This document shows positions 8,155 to 17,306 of a stretch of DNA of 64,000 nucleotides, piece by piece. This DNA is from Burkholderia paludis (GTDB lineage Bacteria; Pseudomonadota; Gammaproteobacteria; Burkholderiales; Burkholderiaceae): NCBI RefSeq assembly GCF_000732615.1, contig NZ_JPGL01000001.1, forward strand, positions 1 through 64,000, read 5' to 3'. Both the position numbers and the translations under genes were made by a program. Under the pieces are notes generated by a model. It did no database searches. It worked only from the letters and a program-made list of their open reading frames with translations, and was not told the DNA's origin. Positions within the stretch are counted from its first letter, which is position 1; each line of letters begins with the position of its first letter.

Positions 8155-9116
8155 ACGCCGTCCGCGCATGGTCGCTCGCGCTGGCCGCGACCGTTGCGCT
8201 GCTCGCCGGCTGCGGACGGTCGACGGACGACGGCGCGACCTACCAGGGCTATGTCGAGGGCGAATTCGTGTACCTGTCGTCGTCGCAGTCGGGCACGCTG
8301 ACGCAGCTGGCGGTCGAACGCGGCCAGGCCGTCGCCGCGGGCACGCCCGCGTTCTCGCTCGAAGCCGTCAGCGAAGCGGCCTTGCTGCGGCAGGCGCAAC
8401 ACCAGCTCGCCGCCGCCCGCGCGCAACTTGCCGACCTGCAGACCGGCAAGCGCCCGCCGGAAGTCGCGGTCACGCAGGCGCAACTCGCCCAGGCCGCCGC
8501 GCAGGCCGCGCGCGCCGCCGCGCAACTCGCGCGCGACGAACGCCAGTACGCGGCCGGCGGCCTGTCGCAACAGCAGCTCGACGATTCGCGCACGTCCGCG
8601 CGGACCACCGCCGCGCAGGAGCGCGAACTGCGTCACCAGGTCGACGTCGCGCACCTGCCGGGCCGCGCGCAGCAGGTCGCCGCGCAGGCCGCACAGGTCG
8701 AAGCCGCGCAGGCGGCGGTCGCCGATGCGCAATGGAAGCTCGACCAGAAGCGCGTCGCCGCGCCGGCCGCCGGGCGCGTGTACGACACGCTGTACCGCGT
8801 CGGCGAATGGGTCCCGGCCGGCAATCCGGTAGTACAGATGCTGCCGCCGCAAAACCTGAAGGTGCGCTTCTTCGTGCCGGAAGCCGCGATCGCATCGCTC
8901 GCGCCCGGCCGGACGGTCGCGATTCACTGCGACGGCTGCGCCGCCGACGTGCCCGCGCGCATCACGTACGTGTCGAGCGAGGCCGAATACACGCCGCCCG
9001 TGATCTACAGCAACGAGAGCCGCACCAAGCTCGTGTTCATGATCGAGGCGCGCCCCGCCATGGCCGACGCGCCGAAGCTGCACCCCGGCCAGCCCGTCGC
9101 CGTGAGGGTGCGATGA
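8151..9116 (+). CDS. HlyD family periplasmic adaptor lipoprotein
   Basis: Membrane fusion protein of 321 residues starting at GTG 8151, with GGAG seven bases upstream. The lipobox LLAGC near residue 19-23 predicts anchoring in the inner membrane. A biotinyl-lipoyl half follows (YQGYVEGEFVYLSS), then an Ala/Gln-rich coiled coil of about residues 70-190, then the returning barrel. It links the ABC inner-membrane pump to the outer-membrane factor. The whole operon order TetR-HlyD-ATPase-permease-OMF matches YbhGFSR-type exporters. The start was not taken from the first ATG in frame, because residues before GTG lack homology. Confidence 0.9.
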   Translation: MNAVRAWSLALAATVALLAGCGRSTDDGATYQGYVEGEFVYLSSSQSGTLTQLAVERGQAVAAGTPAFSLEAVSEAALLRQAQHQLAAARAQLADLQTGKRPPEVAVTQAQLAQAAAQAARAAAQLARDERQYAAGGLSQQQLDDSRTSARTTAAQERELRHQVDVAHLPGRAQQVAAQAAQVEAAQAAVADAQWKLDQKRVAAPAAGRVYDTLYRVGEWVPAGNPVVQMLPPQNLKVRFFVPEAAIASLAPGRTVAIHCDGCAADVPARITYVSSEAEYTPPVIYSNESRTKLVFMIEARPAMADAPKLHPGQPVAVRVR

Positions 9117-10072
9117 ACGCGCCGGGCGCGCCGTACGCGATCGACGTCGATCGCCTGAACAAGCGCTTCGGCGACAAGCACGTCGTCAAGGACGTGTCGC
9201 TGCGCGTCGCGCGCGGCGAGATCTTCGGCTTTCTCGGGCCGAACGGCAGCGGCAAGACCACCTCGATCCGGATGATGTGCGGCCTGCTCACGCCCGACTC
9301 GGGCAGCGGCACCTGCCTCGGCTACGACATCGTGCGCGACAGCGCGCAGATCAAGCGGCGCGTCGGCTACATGACGCAGCGCTTCTCGTACTGGGAAGAC
9401 CTGTCGATCCGCGAGAACCTGGACTTCGTCGCCCGCGTGTACGGCATGCCCGACCGCAAGGCGGCCGTCGCGCGCGCCCTCGACGGGCTCGGCCTCGCAA
9501 GCCGCGCGGACCAGCTCACGAGCGCGCTGTCGGGCGGCTGGAAGCAGCGTCTCGCGCTGGCCGCGTGCATGCTGCACGAACCGGAGCTGCTGCTGCTCGA
9601 CGAGCCGACCGCGGGCGTCGACCCGGCCGCGCGCCGCGACTTCTGGGAAGAACTGCACCGGCTCGCCGCGCAGGGCATTTCGGTGCTCGTCAGCACGCAC
9701 TACATGGATGAAGCCGAGCGCTGCCACAAGCTCGCGTACATCGCGTACGGCGAGCTGCTGGCGCAAGGCACCGCCGCTGAGATCGTCGCGTCGCAGGGGC
9801 TCGCGACCCGCGCGATCACCGGCGCGCGCCTGGCCGAACTGTCCGCGCGGCTGCGCACGATGCCGGGCGTCGACCAGACGGTCGTGTTCGGCTCGGCGCT
9901 GCACGTGAGCGGCCGCGATCGCGTGCGCCTCGACGCGACGCTCGCGCAGGTCGCCGCGCAGGCGGACGGCGCTGCGGCGCTGCAGGTCGCGCCGATCGAC
10001 ACCGGGCTCGAGGACGTCTTCATCTACATGATGGGGCACGCGTCCCGGCCGCCCGACGGAGCATCGTCATGA
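9113..10072 (+). CDS. ABC transporter ATP-binding protein of the exporter
   Basis: ATPase of 319 residues. Walker A GPNGSGKT, signature LSGGWKQR, and Walker B LLLLDEPTAGVD are all intact. It drives the ABC-2 permease encoded next. Starts with ATGA overlapping the adaptor stop at 9113-9116 and ends with an ATGA overlap to the permease. The C-terminal 80 residues resemble the regulatory tail of YbhF/CcmA-like exporters. Substrate is unknown. Confidence 0.93.
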   Translation: MNAPGAPYAIDVDRLNKRFGDKHVVKDVSLRVARGEIFGFLGPNGSGKTTSIRMMCGLLTPDSGSGTCLGYDIVRDSAQIKRRVGYMTQRFSYWEDLSIRENLDFVARVYGMPDRKAAVARALDGLGLASRADQLTSALSGGWKQRLALAACMLHEPELLLLDEPTAGVDPAARRDFWEELHRLAAQGISVLVSTHYMDEAERCHKLAYIAYGELLAQGTAAEIVASQGLATRAITGARLAELSARLRTMPGVDQTVVFGSALHVSGRDRVRLDATLAQVAAQADGAAALQVAPIDTGLEDVFIYMMGHASRPPDGASS

Positions 10073-11223
10073 ACGCGTGGGTACGCCTGCGCGAATCGTT
10101 CTCGGTCGCGCGCTGGTGGAGCATCGTGCTGAAGGAATTCCTGCAGCTGCGCCGCGACCGCGTGACGTTCGCGATGATCGTCGGCGTGCCGATCATCCAG
10201 CTCGCGCTGTTCGGCTTCGCGATCAACACCGATCCGAAGCACCTGCCGACCGCGGTGATCGTCGCCGACGCGAGCCCGTTCGCGCGCAGCTTCGTCGCCG
10301 CGATGCGCAATTCCGCGTACTTCGACCTCGTCGCGACGCTGCCCGACGAGGCGGCCGGCCGGCGCGCGCTCGCACGCGGCGAAGTGCTGTTCGTGCTGAG
10401 CGTTCCGGCCGATTTCTCGCGCCGGCTGCTGCGCGGCGAGCGCCCGTCGCTGCTCGTCGAGGCGGACGCGACCGATCCCGTCGCGACCGCGTCGGCGATC
10501 GGCGCGCTGACGGGCCTCGTGCAGCCCGTCGCGGACAAGGACCTGACGGGCCCGCTCGCGCACCTGAACGGCCGCCCGGCCGCGTTCGACGTGGTGCTGC
10601 ACCGGCTGTACAACCCCGAGGGCATCACGCAATACAACGTCGTACCGGGCCTGATGGGCGTGATCCTGACGATGACGATGGTGATGATGACGGGCCTCGC
10701 GATCACGCGCGAACGCGAGCGCGGCACGATGGAGAACCTGCTCGCGACGCCCGTGCGGCCGCTCGAGGTGATGACGGGCAAGATCATCCCGTACGTGCTG
10801 ATCGGGCTGATCCAGGTGTCGATCATTCTGGCGGCCGCCCGCTTCGTGTTCGAGGTGCCGTTCGTCGGCGGCGTGTTCGCGATCTACCTGTCCGCGCTGC
10901 TGTTCATCGCCGCGAACCTGACGGTCGGCATCACGCTGTCGTCGCTCGCGCAGAACCAGTTGCAGGCGATGCAGCTCGCGGTGTTCTACTTCCTGCCGAA
11001 CATCCTGCTGTCGGGCTTCATGTTCCCGTTCGCCGGGATGCCGAAGTGGGCGCAGTTCATCGGCAACCTGCTGCCGCTCACCTACTTCAACCGGCTCGTG
11101 CGCGGCATCCTGCTGAAAGGCAACGGCTGGACCGACCTGTGGCCGTCGGTGTGGCCCGTCGCGCTGTTCACCGTCGTCGTGATGGGCGTCGCGCTGCGCT
11201 TTTACCGGCGCACGCTCGACTAG
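10069..11223 (+). CDS. ABC-2 type transporter permease
   Basis: Inner-membrane protein of 384 residues with the YhhJ/YbhR layout: one N-terminal transmembrane helix (VTFAMIVGVPIIQLALFGFAI), a periplasmic domain of about 140 residues, then five helices. The family sequence ERERGTMENLLATPVRPLEV is present. It pairs with the ATPase and HlyD adaptor. One permease gene only, so it probably acts as a homodimer. Confidence 0.93.
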   Translation: MNAWVRLRESFSVARWWSIVLKEFLQLRRDRVTFAMIVGVPIIQLALFGFAINTDPKHLPTAVIVADASPFARSFVAAMRNSAYFDLVATLPDEAAGRRALARGEVLFVLSVPADFSRRLLRGERPSLLVEADATDPVATASAIGALTGLVQPVADKDLTGPLAHLNGRPAAFDVVLHRLYNPEGITQYNVVPGLMGVILTMTMVMMTGLAITRERERGTMENLLATPVRPLEVMTGKIIPYVLIGLIQVSIILAAARFVFEVPFVGGVFAIYLSALLFIAANLTVGITLSSLAQNQLQAMQLAVFYFLPNILLSGFMFPFAGMPKWAQFIGNLLPLTYFNRLVRGILLKGNGWTDLWPSVWPVALFTVVVMGVALRFYRRTLD

Positions 11224-11232
11224 GACCCGACG

Positions 11233-12723
11233 ATGAAACCGGCCTCGCATCGCACCGCTTTCGCCGCCCGCCGCTGCACGCTGGCCGCCGTCGCGCTGCT
11301 CGTCGCCGGCTGCGCGGTCGGGCCGGATTTCCGCCAGCCGGATGCGCCGGCCACGCCGCACTACACGCACGACGCGATGCCGGCGACGACGGCCGCCGCC
11401 GGCGGGCCGGCCGGCGACGCGCAGACCTTCGCGTCCGCCGCGCACACGCCACGGCGCTGGTGGACGCAGTTCGGCTCCGACGCGCTCAACCGGCTCGTCG
11501 ACACCGCCTGGCAAGACAGCCCGACGCTCGCCGAAGCCCGCGCGCGGCTCGACGAAGCGCGGCAGAACCATGCGGCCGAGGCCGGTGCGACGATGCTGCC
11601 GAGTGTCGACGCGAACCTGTCCGCCACGCGCGAGAAGGTCAATACGACCGCGTTCGGCTTGCCGGCCAACGTGCCGAACCCGGGGCCGTTCACGCTGTAC
11701 GACGCGTCGGTGAGCGTGTCGTACGTGCTCGACGTATTCGGCGGCAACCGGCGCGCGCTCGAAGCGCTGCGCGCGCAGGTCGACTACCAGGCGTACACGC
11801 TCGACGCCGCGCGCCTGACGCTCGCGGGCAACGTCGTCGCCACCGCGATCCTGCGCGCGTCGCTGGCGCGGCAGGTCGCGCTCACGCGGCAGCTCGTCGA
11901 CGCGCAGGCGCGACAGTTGCGCATCGTCGACGCGCGCTTCGCGGCGGGCGGCGTGTCGCAGGCCGACGTGCACGCGCAACGCGTGCTGCTCGCGCAAACG
12001 CAGGCGTCGCTGCCGCCGCTCGCGGCGCGCCTCGCGCAGGCCGGCCACCGGCTCGCGATCCTGCTCGGCACGCCGCCGTCCGACGCGGCGCTGCCCGACC
12101 TCCCGCTCGATGCGCTCGCGTTGCCGCGTACGTTGCCCGTCGCGCTGCCGTCGACGCTCGCGCGCGAACGGCCCGACATCCGCGCGGCCGAAGCCGTGCT
12201 GCACCAGGCGAGCGCAAACGTCGGCGTGGCCACCGCGAACCTGTATCCGCGTTTTTCGATTTCCGCGGGGATCGGCTCGGAGCGCACGCGCATCGCGGAT
12301 ATCGTGAGCGGGCTCAACGTGTGGAACGTCGGGCTCGGCCTGACGCAGCCGCTCTTTCACGGCGGCGAGCTGCACGCGAAGAAGCGTGCGGCCGAGGCCG
12401 CGTACGACGCCGCGTTCGCGAGCTATCGCGAAACCGTGCTGGAGGCGCTGCAGCAGGTGGCCGACGCGCTGCGCGCGGTCGAACACGACGCGGCCGCGTT
12501 GCAGGCGCGAGACACGGCCGCACGGGAAGCGACGGCAAGCAACACCATCGCGGCCGATCGTTACGCGGCGGGAGGGATCAGTACGTTCGACCTGCTCGAC
12601 GCACAGCGGCAGGCGTTGCAGGCCGCGCTCGACCGTACGCGGGCGCAAGCCGACCGGCTGACGGATACGGCGGCGTTGTTTCAGGCACTGGCGGGGAGCT
12701 GGACGGAAGACGCGGCGCAGTGA
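11233..12723 (+). CDS. NodT/OprM-type outer-membrane efflux lipoprotein
   Basis: Outer-membrane factor of 496 residues. The lipobox LLVAGC puts the lipid-modified Cys at 27 (GCAVGPDFRQP is the typical OprM start). Two OEP repeats of long helices follow, with the standard final segment in the second repeat. It completes the tripartite pump with the four upstream genes. A clear bidirectional terminator starts 150 bp downstream. Whether it also serves RND pumps elsewhere is unknown. Confidence 0.92.
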   Translation: MKPASHRTAFAARRCTLAAVALLVAGCAVGPDFRQPDAPATPHYTHDAMPATTAAAGGPAGDAQTFASAAHTPRRWWTQFGSDALNRLVDTAWQDSPTLAEARARLDEARQNHAAEAGATMLPSVDANLSATREKVNTTAFGLPANVPNPGPFTLYDASVSVSYVLDVFGGNRRALEALRAQVDYQAYTLDAARLTLAGNVVATAILRASLARQVALTRQLVDAQARQLRIVDARFAAGGVSQADVHAQRVLLAQTQASLPPLAARLAQAGHRLAILLGTPPSDAALPDLPLDALALPRTLPVALPSTLARERPDIRAAEAVLHQASANVGVATANLYPRFSISAGIGSERTRIADIVSGLNVWNVGLGLTQPLFHGGELHAKKRAAEAAYDAAFASYRETVLEALQQVADALRAVEHDAAALQARDTAAREATASNTIAADRYAAGGISTFDLLDAQRQALQAALDRTRAQADRLTDTAALFQALAGSWTEDAAQ

Positions 12724-12873
12724 TCGCGCCGGACGGCGCTGAAACGGGCAGGATACCGACGAGCTATGCGCAACCGTGCGTCAGACCCGGCTTTCATCGC
12801 CGACCGCTTCCGTTCGACGGCGGCCGGTCACGCAATCCCGCATGCACACATGCACGCAAACCAGCGCACCCAA

Positions 12874-12902
12874 TAAAAAAACCGGCCCGAAGGCCGGTTT
12901 TT
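12874..12902. terminator. Bidirectional Rho-independent terminator
   Basis: AAAAAACCGGCC, a CGA loop region and GGCCGGTTTTT form a strong stem flanked by A and T runs. It can terminate the efflux operon on plus and the porin at 12944 on minus. Best canonical terminator in the window. Confidence 0.85.
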
Positions 12903-12943
12903 CATACCGCCTGCCGCAAGCGGCGCTCGCGCGCCGCGCGACA

Positions 12944-14164
12944 TCAGAAGCGGTGGATCAGACCGACGCCGAGGCCGATCTGGTTCTGCTTCGAACCTGC
13001 GCCCACGCCGTCGCCGATCGACGTCGTAGCGGCGATGATGCCGCCCGTCGGGGTCAGCGTGTTGCCGCTTGCGTGCTGGTAAGCCTCAACTGCGTACAGG
13101 CCCGTGCGCTTCGACAGGCTGTAGTACTGCGACACCGTGACCTGGTGGTACTTGGCCGAGCTGGTGATGCCGTTCGACTGCGTTGCCGCCGTGTACGAGT
13201 AGCCTGCCGCGAAGTCCCACTGAGCCGATGCCTTCCAGTGCAGCACGGCGCCTGCCGTGTTGAAGATCGCCGTGTTCTTGAAGCCCGAACCGATGCCCGG
13301 GATGTACTGCACGTTCGAGAACGACGCCGAAATGTCCCACGACGGCGTGAACTGGTAGCCGGCCGTGACCGCCACGCGCTGTTGCGACTGCGCGTACTGG
13401 TAGCCGTTGTTGATCGACGACACCGCCGGCTCGACGCCGTTGGTACCTGCCGCGTTCAGGCCGTTCTGCGTGGTCGAGTTCGCGCCCCATGCGCCGCCGC
13501 CGAGCGTCGCGTTGTTGACCTTCTGATAGCCGACCGCGATGCCTGCCGGGCCGTTCAGGTACTGGACCGCCGCGCTCCACGTCGAGCCGCGGTTCGTCGC
13601 GCCCGCGACGCCGCCGAACGAGTACGAACCGCCGACCGTGAAGCCGTAGAACTTCGGCGACATGTACACGAGCGAGTTGTTCGCGCGGTAGCTGGTATCC
13701 AGCGAGTCGATATCGCCCGGGTGCGCGCCGTAGTAGCCCGTCAGCCAGGTCGTCGGGCTGTACGGCGACAGCAGCGTGTAGTACGCCGTGTACTGACGGC
13801 CGGCCGTCAGCGTACCGTACGTGGCGTTGGTCATACCGACCCATGCCTGACGCGTGAAGATGCCGTTGGTCCACTGCGACGAGCCGTTAGCCGTGTTGAC
13901 GCCCGCTTCCAACTGGAAAATCGCCTTCGTGCCGCCGCCGAGATCTTCGCTGCCCTTCAGGCCGAAGCGGCTGCCTGCCCACACGCCGGTGGACATCTGC
14001 ACCTTCGAGTGACCACCCGTGGTCGCGCCGGTCGCCGACGAGTTGTTCTGGTAGGCGATACCGTTATCGACGATACCGTACAGGGTTACGCTGCTCTGGG
14101 CGTGGGCGGCGGTAGCGGCTGCAAGGCCAGCTGCCGTCATGGCGACAGCGACGCGCTTTTTCAT
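12944..14164 (-). CDS. Gram-negative porin (OpcP/OmpC-like)
   Basis: Outer-membrane 16-strand beta-barrel porin of 406 residues. Signal peptide 1-22 is cut at AHA|QSS, and the mature start QSSVTLYGIVDNGIAY is a Burkholderia porin hallmark. Ends with the C-terminal aromatic GLGVGLIHRF for outer-membrane assembly. Good ribosome site GGACGGAGAATCA before the ATG. Monocistronic, with a terminator 40 bp downstream. Passive diffusion of small hydrophilic solutes; also an antigen and antibiotic entry route in the family. Confidence 0.95.
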   Translation of the reverse strand: MKKRVAVAMTAAGLAAATAAHAQSSVTLYGIVDNGIAYQNNSSATGATTGGHSKVQMSTGVWAGSRFGLKGSEDLGGGTKAIFQLEAGVNTANGSSQWTNGIFTRQAWVGMTNATYGTLTAGRQYTAYYTLLSPYSPTTWLTGYYGAHPGDIDSLDTSYRANNSLVYMSPKFYGFTVGGSYSFGGVAGATNRGSTWSAAVQYLNGPAGIAVGYQKVNNATLGGGAWGANSTTQNGLNAAGTNGVEPAVSSINNGYQYAQSQQRVAVTAGYQFTPSWDISASFSNVQYIPGIGSGFKNTAIFNTAGAVLHWKASAQWDFAAGYSYTAATQSNGITSSAKYHQVTVSQYYSLSKRTGLYAVEAYQHASGNTLTPTGGIIAATTSIGDGVGAGSKQNQIGLGVGLIHRF

Positions 14165-14646
14165 TGATTCTCCGTCCTCAAAGAATGATTTCTTTTGTGG
14201 TGTGGTTTTGTGACTGACACATGTGCGAGTACATGCCGACGCGATTCTGACGGATTACCAATTGTTTCCCAACCTGTGCAGTCGGTCATCGTATGATCGA
14301 CGCAACGCGCGGGTTCACCAAACGGTTACGTAACACCTTGAAACGCTTGCCTGGCGGGCCTTTCCGGCATTTCCCGGTGAAAACCCTAGCTTTACATTTT
14401 TACGGGTGCAACGCGCTCCGTCGGATGTCGTCAGATGCCTTCGGCGAAATATCTTCTTACAAAAACGTGATCGCGGCTGACGCTGCGATTCACGTCGCCG
14501 CGCAGGATCGCCGACGTTCATGACACCCACGTTTCGCGAAACGAAATAATGAAAACGTTTCAGCGGGTGTTGGGGAAATCGGACAGGAACGGCCCGGCGA
14601 GCGCGGGCCGAGGGGGCGACGCCGGCACCTGGCGTGCCGGCATCGT
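14165..14646. promoter_or_regulatory. Porin promoter region and intergenic gap
   Basis: This 482-bp gap has AT content well above average near 14165-14300 and holds the minus-strand porin promoter. A candidate is TTGGGA, a 17-bp spacer and CAGAAT on the minus strand (about 14230-14270). A 76-codon plus ORF at 14293-14523 has no convincing features and I do not call it. A GC hairpin at 14621-14641 lies at the end of the downstream synthase gene. Confidence 0.4.
14621..14641. terminator. Hairpin after the squalene/phytoene synthase-like gene
   Basis: GCCGGCAC (14621-14628) and GTGCCGGC (14634-14641) form an 8-bp stem with a CTGGC loop, right after the stop at 14647 in the minus direction. No U-tract. 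Confidence 0.4.
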
Positions 14647-15711
14647 TCAGCGCGCCGCGGGCTGCACGAGCCGCGCGTTCACCGCAGCGGCGAGCGCGCC
14701 CGTGCGCGCCCGGATCGCCGCGTTCGAGCCGACGAGCGCGAGCGACGAGGCCATGATCCGGTAGATGCGCTTTCTCGGCACCTTGGCCGGCCTGGCCGGA
14801 TCGAGCCACGCGTCGTGGGCGGCCAGCAGTTCGAGCGTTTCGAGGCCGATCATGATCGGCCACAGGCACGCGAGCCGCAGCCGCACGAAGCGGCGCGGGA
14901 TCGCGAGCGTATACAGGCACGCGTCGCGATACTGGTCGAGCGTCACGCGCAGCAGGTCGACCAGCACGCCGCGCGCGCGCGCCGACGCGTCGGACGACAT
15001 CAGGTCGGCAACGCCCAGCCCGTGCCCGCCCAGCACGTCGTCGGGCAGGTAGCAGCGGCCGATGCGCAGATCCTTCGCGCAATCGCGCAGGATGTTGGTC
15101 ATCTGCAACGCCTTGCCGAACCGGATGCCCTTCTCGCGCATGTCCGGCAAGTCCCAGCGCCGCGCGGCACGCGTATGCATGCCCGTCATGTCGGTCCAGA
15201 ACTCGCCCACGCAGCCGGCGACGAGATACGTGTAGCGATCGAGCGCGTCGCGCGTCGGCAACGACGCGACCTGCCCCGACTGCTCGTCCGGGAAGGTGCG
15301 CAGGTCGAACTCCATCCCCGCCGTCAGCGTCGCGACCACCTTGCGGATCGACGCGCTGTCCGCTTCCGGCTGGGTGCGCAGCAGCGCGAGCATCGGCTCC
15401 ATCGAGCCGAGCAGCACCAGTTCGTGCGAATCGGTCTGCATCCGCGTCACGTCGTCGAGCGAGCGCGCCAGCGCCGCGCCGTCGCCGAGCCGCTCGATCT
15501 CGTTGCGCAAGTCGGTCAGCAACGCCGCCCGGCGATCGGGCGCGACGAGCGCCGTGTCGGCGATCGTGTCGGCCGCGCGCGCGAGCAGGTACGCGAGGCC
15601 GACCGGGTCGCGCATGCCGTCGGGCAGCACGCGCAGCGTCAGGTAGAAGGAGCGGGAAACATTCTTCAGCAGGTCGCCGAGCAGGAAGGCGGAATCGGTT
15701 CGGGTCGTCAT
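14647..15711 (-). CDS. Squalene/phytoene synthase family protein
   Basis: All-helical prenyl transferase of 354 residues that would condense two prenyl diphosphates head to head. The first Asp-rich motif DTIAD lies around residue 52-56 and the second, in NILRDCAKDLRIGRCYLP, is near 190; both Mg2+-binding motifs keep their aspartates. Start at 15711 is preceded by a more usual context than an upstream in-frame ATG that lacks homology. No desaturase, cyclase or second synthase gene is next to it, so the product is uncertain (squalene or a C30/C40 carotenoid precursor). Divergent from the GDPD lipoprotein gene. Confidence 0.88.
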   Translation of the reverse strand: MTTRTDSAFLLGDLLKNVSRSFYLTLRVLPDGMRDPVGLAYLLARAADTIADTALVAPDRRAALLTDLRNEIERLGDGAALARSLDDVTRMQTDSHELVLLGSMEPMLALLRTQPEADSASIRKVVATLTAGMEFDLRTFPDEQSGQVASLPTRDALDRYTYLVAGCVGEFWTDMTGMHTRAARRWDLPDMREKGIRFGKALQMTNILRDCAKDLRIGRCYLPDDVLGGHGLGVADLMSSDASARARGVLVDLLRVTLDQYRDACLYTLAIPRRFVRLRLACLWPIMIGLETLELLAAHDAWLDPARPAKVPRKRIYRIMASSLALVGSNAAIRARTGALAAAVNARLVQPAAR

Positions 15712-16085
15712 GGATCGGGAAGAATCGGCCGGCGCGGGCCCCGGCCCCAGACGGGCGCCGGACGCCCGCGCCGGGCCGCGAGTCGCCGCATCGTCGCGCC
15801 GGACGGGCGTCGGCCCCGGCGCGGCGATGCAAAATTCCCGCAAGTTTAGTGCATCCGGCACGCCGCCTGCCCGAGACACTCCGAAAGCCGCACGCGCGGA
15901 GCCGCCCCGACCGGCCCCGATACGGATATCGCGCCCCGATAAAACAAAACGGAAAGCATGAAGTAATACATATGTAATTATTAGGTGCGACGATCGCGTC
16001 CCGATCGAATCCGCGTCGCACGGCAGACCGCCGCACGGCCGGAGCGACCGCCCTTTTCCGACTCCCGTTTCGAAGGTTCACCGAC
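15712..16085. promoter_or_regulatory. Divergent promoter region, synthase and GDPD
   Basis: A 374-bp divergent gap. An AT-rich patch near 15955-15985 contains the perfect palindrome TACATATGTA at 15967-15976 and a TAATTATTAG just after it, probably the core promoter of the GDPD gene. No other element recognised. Confidence 0.4.
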
Positions 16086-17228
16086 ATGCTCTTCAAGCGC
16101 CCGACCGCCCTGCGCTGCATCCCGTTCGCCTGTGCCGCCGCCCTCCTGCTCGCCGCATGCGGCGGCGACGACCTGAGCGCCGATCCCACCCGGCCGATTT
16201 CCGCGAAGGTCCAGGTGGTCGGCCATCGCGGCGCGAGCGCGCTGCGCCCCGAACACACGCTCGCGTCGTACCGCAAGGCGATCGAGGACGGCGCGGACGT
16301 GATCGAGCCCGATCTCGTGTCGACCCGCGACGGCGTGCTCGTCGCCCGCCACGAGAACGAGATCTCGGGCACGACCAACGTGTCGACGCTGCCGCAGTTC
16401 GCGAACCGCAAGGCGACCAGGACCATCGACGGCACGCAGCTGACGGGCTGGTTCACCGAGGATTTCACGCTCGCCGAACTGAAGACGCTGCGCGCCCGCG
16501 AGCGCATTCCGCAGGTGCGCCCCGCGAACACCGCGTACAACGACCAGTTCGAAATCCCGACCTTCGACGAGATCGTCGCGCTCGCGAAGCAGATGTCCGC
16601 GCAGACCGGCCGCACGATTCACCTGTATCCGGAGACCAAGCATCCGACCTACTTCCAGTCGATCGGCCTGCCGCTTGAAGACCGTCTCGTCGACGCGCTG
16701 CTGAAGGATTCGTACACGGCCCGCACCGCGACCGTCTACATCCAGTCGTTCGAAGTCGCGAACCTGAAGGCGATCCGCAACCGGATCAAGTCGAGCCAGC
16801 CGAACTGGAAGCTCGTGCAGTTGATGGACGAAGCCGGCCAGCGCCCGTACGACTTCGTGAAGGCAAACGACAAGCGCACCTACGGCGACCTGTCGACGCG
16901 CGACGGCATGCGCGAGATCGCGACCTATGCGAACGGCGTCGGCCCGTACAAGACGTCGATCATCACGGTCGCGGCGGACGGCACGCTGCAGCAGCCGACG
17001 CCGTACGTGCGCTACGCGCACGAGGCCGGCCTCGTCGTGCATCCGTACACGTTCCGCCCGGAGAACAACTTCCTGCCCGCATCGCTGAAGGACAGCGGCA
17101 CGCCGGCCGCGCGCAACACCGCCGGCTCGGTGCGCGAGATCCAGGCGTACCTGCGCGCGGGCATCGACGGCTTCTTCACCGACGATCCGGCGGTCGGCCG
17201 CACGGCCGTCGATACGTTCAAGCGCTGA
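16086..17228 (+). CDS. glpQ: Glycerophosphodiester phosphodiesterase lipoprotein
   Basis: Periplasmic lipoprotein of 380 residues that would release glycerol-3-phosphate from glycerophosphodiesters. Lipobox LLAAC puts the lipid Cys at 25. The GDPD catalytic start VVGHRGAS...RPEHT is intact, as is the metal-site region IEPDLVSTRDGVLVARHE. The GlpQ-like insertion between is present and the C-terminal TDDP motif (FFTDDPAVG) completes the TIM barrel. Convergent with the rhodanese gene across a strong hairpin. Monocistronic. Confidence 0.92.
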   Translation: MLFKRPTALRCIPFACAAALLLAACGGDDLSADPTRPISAKVQVVGHRGASALRPEHTLASYRKAIEDGADVIEPDLVSTRDGVLVARHENEISGTTNVSTLPQFANRKATRTIDGTQLTGWFTEDFTLAELKTLRARERIPQVRPANTAYNDQFEIPTFDEIVALAKQMSAQTGRTIHLYPETKHPTYFQSIGLPLEDRLVDALLKDSYTARTATVYIQSFEVANLKAIRNRIKSSQPNWKLVQLMDEAGQRPYDFVKANDKRTYGDLSTRDGMREIATYANGVGPYKTSIITVAADGTLQQPTPYVRYAHEAGLVVHPYTFRPENNFLPASLKDSGTPAARNTAGSVREIQAYLRAGIDGFFTDDPAVGRTAVDTFKR

Positions 17229-17258
17229 GCGCGCCGGACGCCAACCGTTCGCGGCCAA

Positions 17259-17290
17259 GGGCGCGGCGCATCGCAGGTCGCGCCGCGCCC
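17259..17290. terminator. GC hairpin between convergent GDPD and rhodanese genes
   Basis: GGGCGCGGCGC (17259-17269) pairs perfectly over 11 bp with GCGCCGCGCCC (17280-17290), loop 10 nt. It lies in the 78-bp gap between two convergent stops, so it can serve both directions. No U-tract on either strand. Confidence 0.5.
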
Positions 17291-17306
17291 GGTGGCGCGG
17301 CAGCGG

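Noticed and set aside
10024..13082. Very long ORFs of 874 and 1001 codons overlapping the efflux operon
   Set aside because: They are antisense or frame-shifted shadows of the ABC permease and outer-membrane factor genes, which have clear family motifs and linked starts. High GC removes stops in the other frames.
14293..14523. 76-codon plus ORF in the porin upstream region
   Set aside because: No conserved features and it runs through the porin promoter zone.
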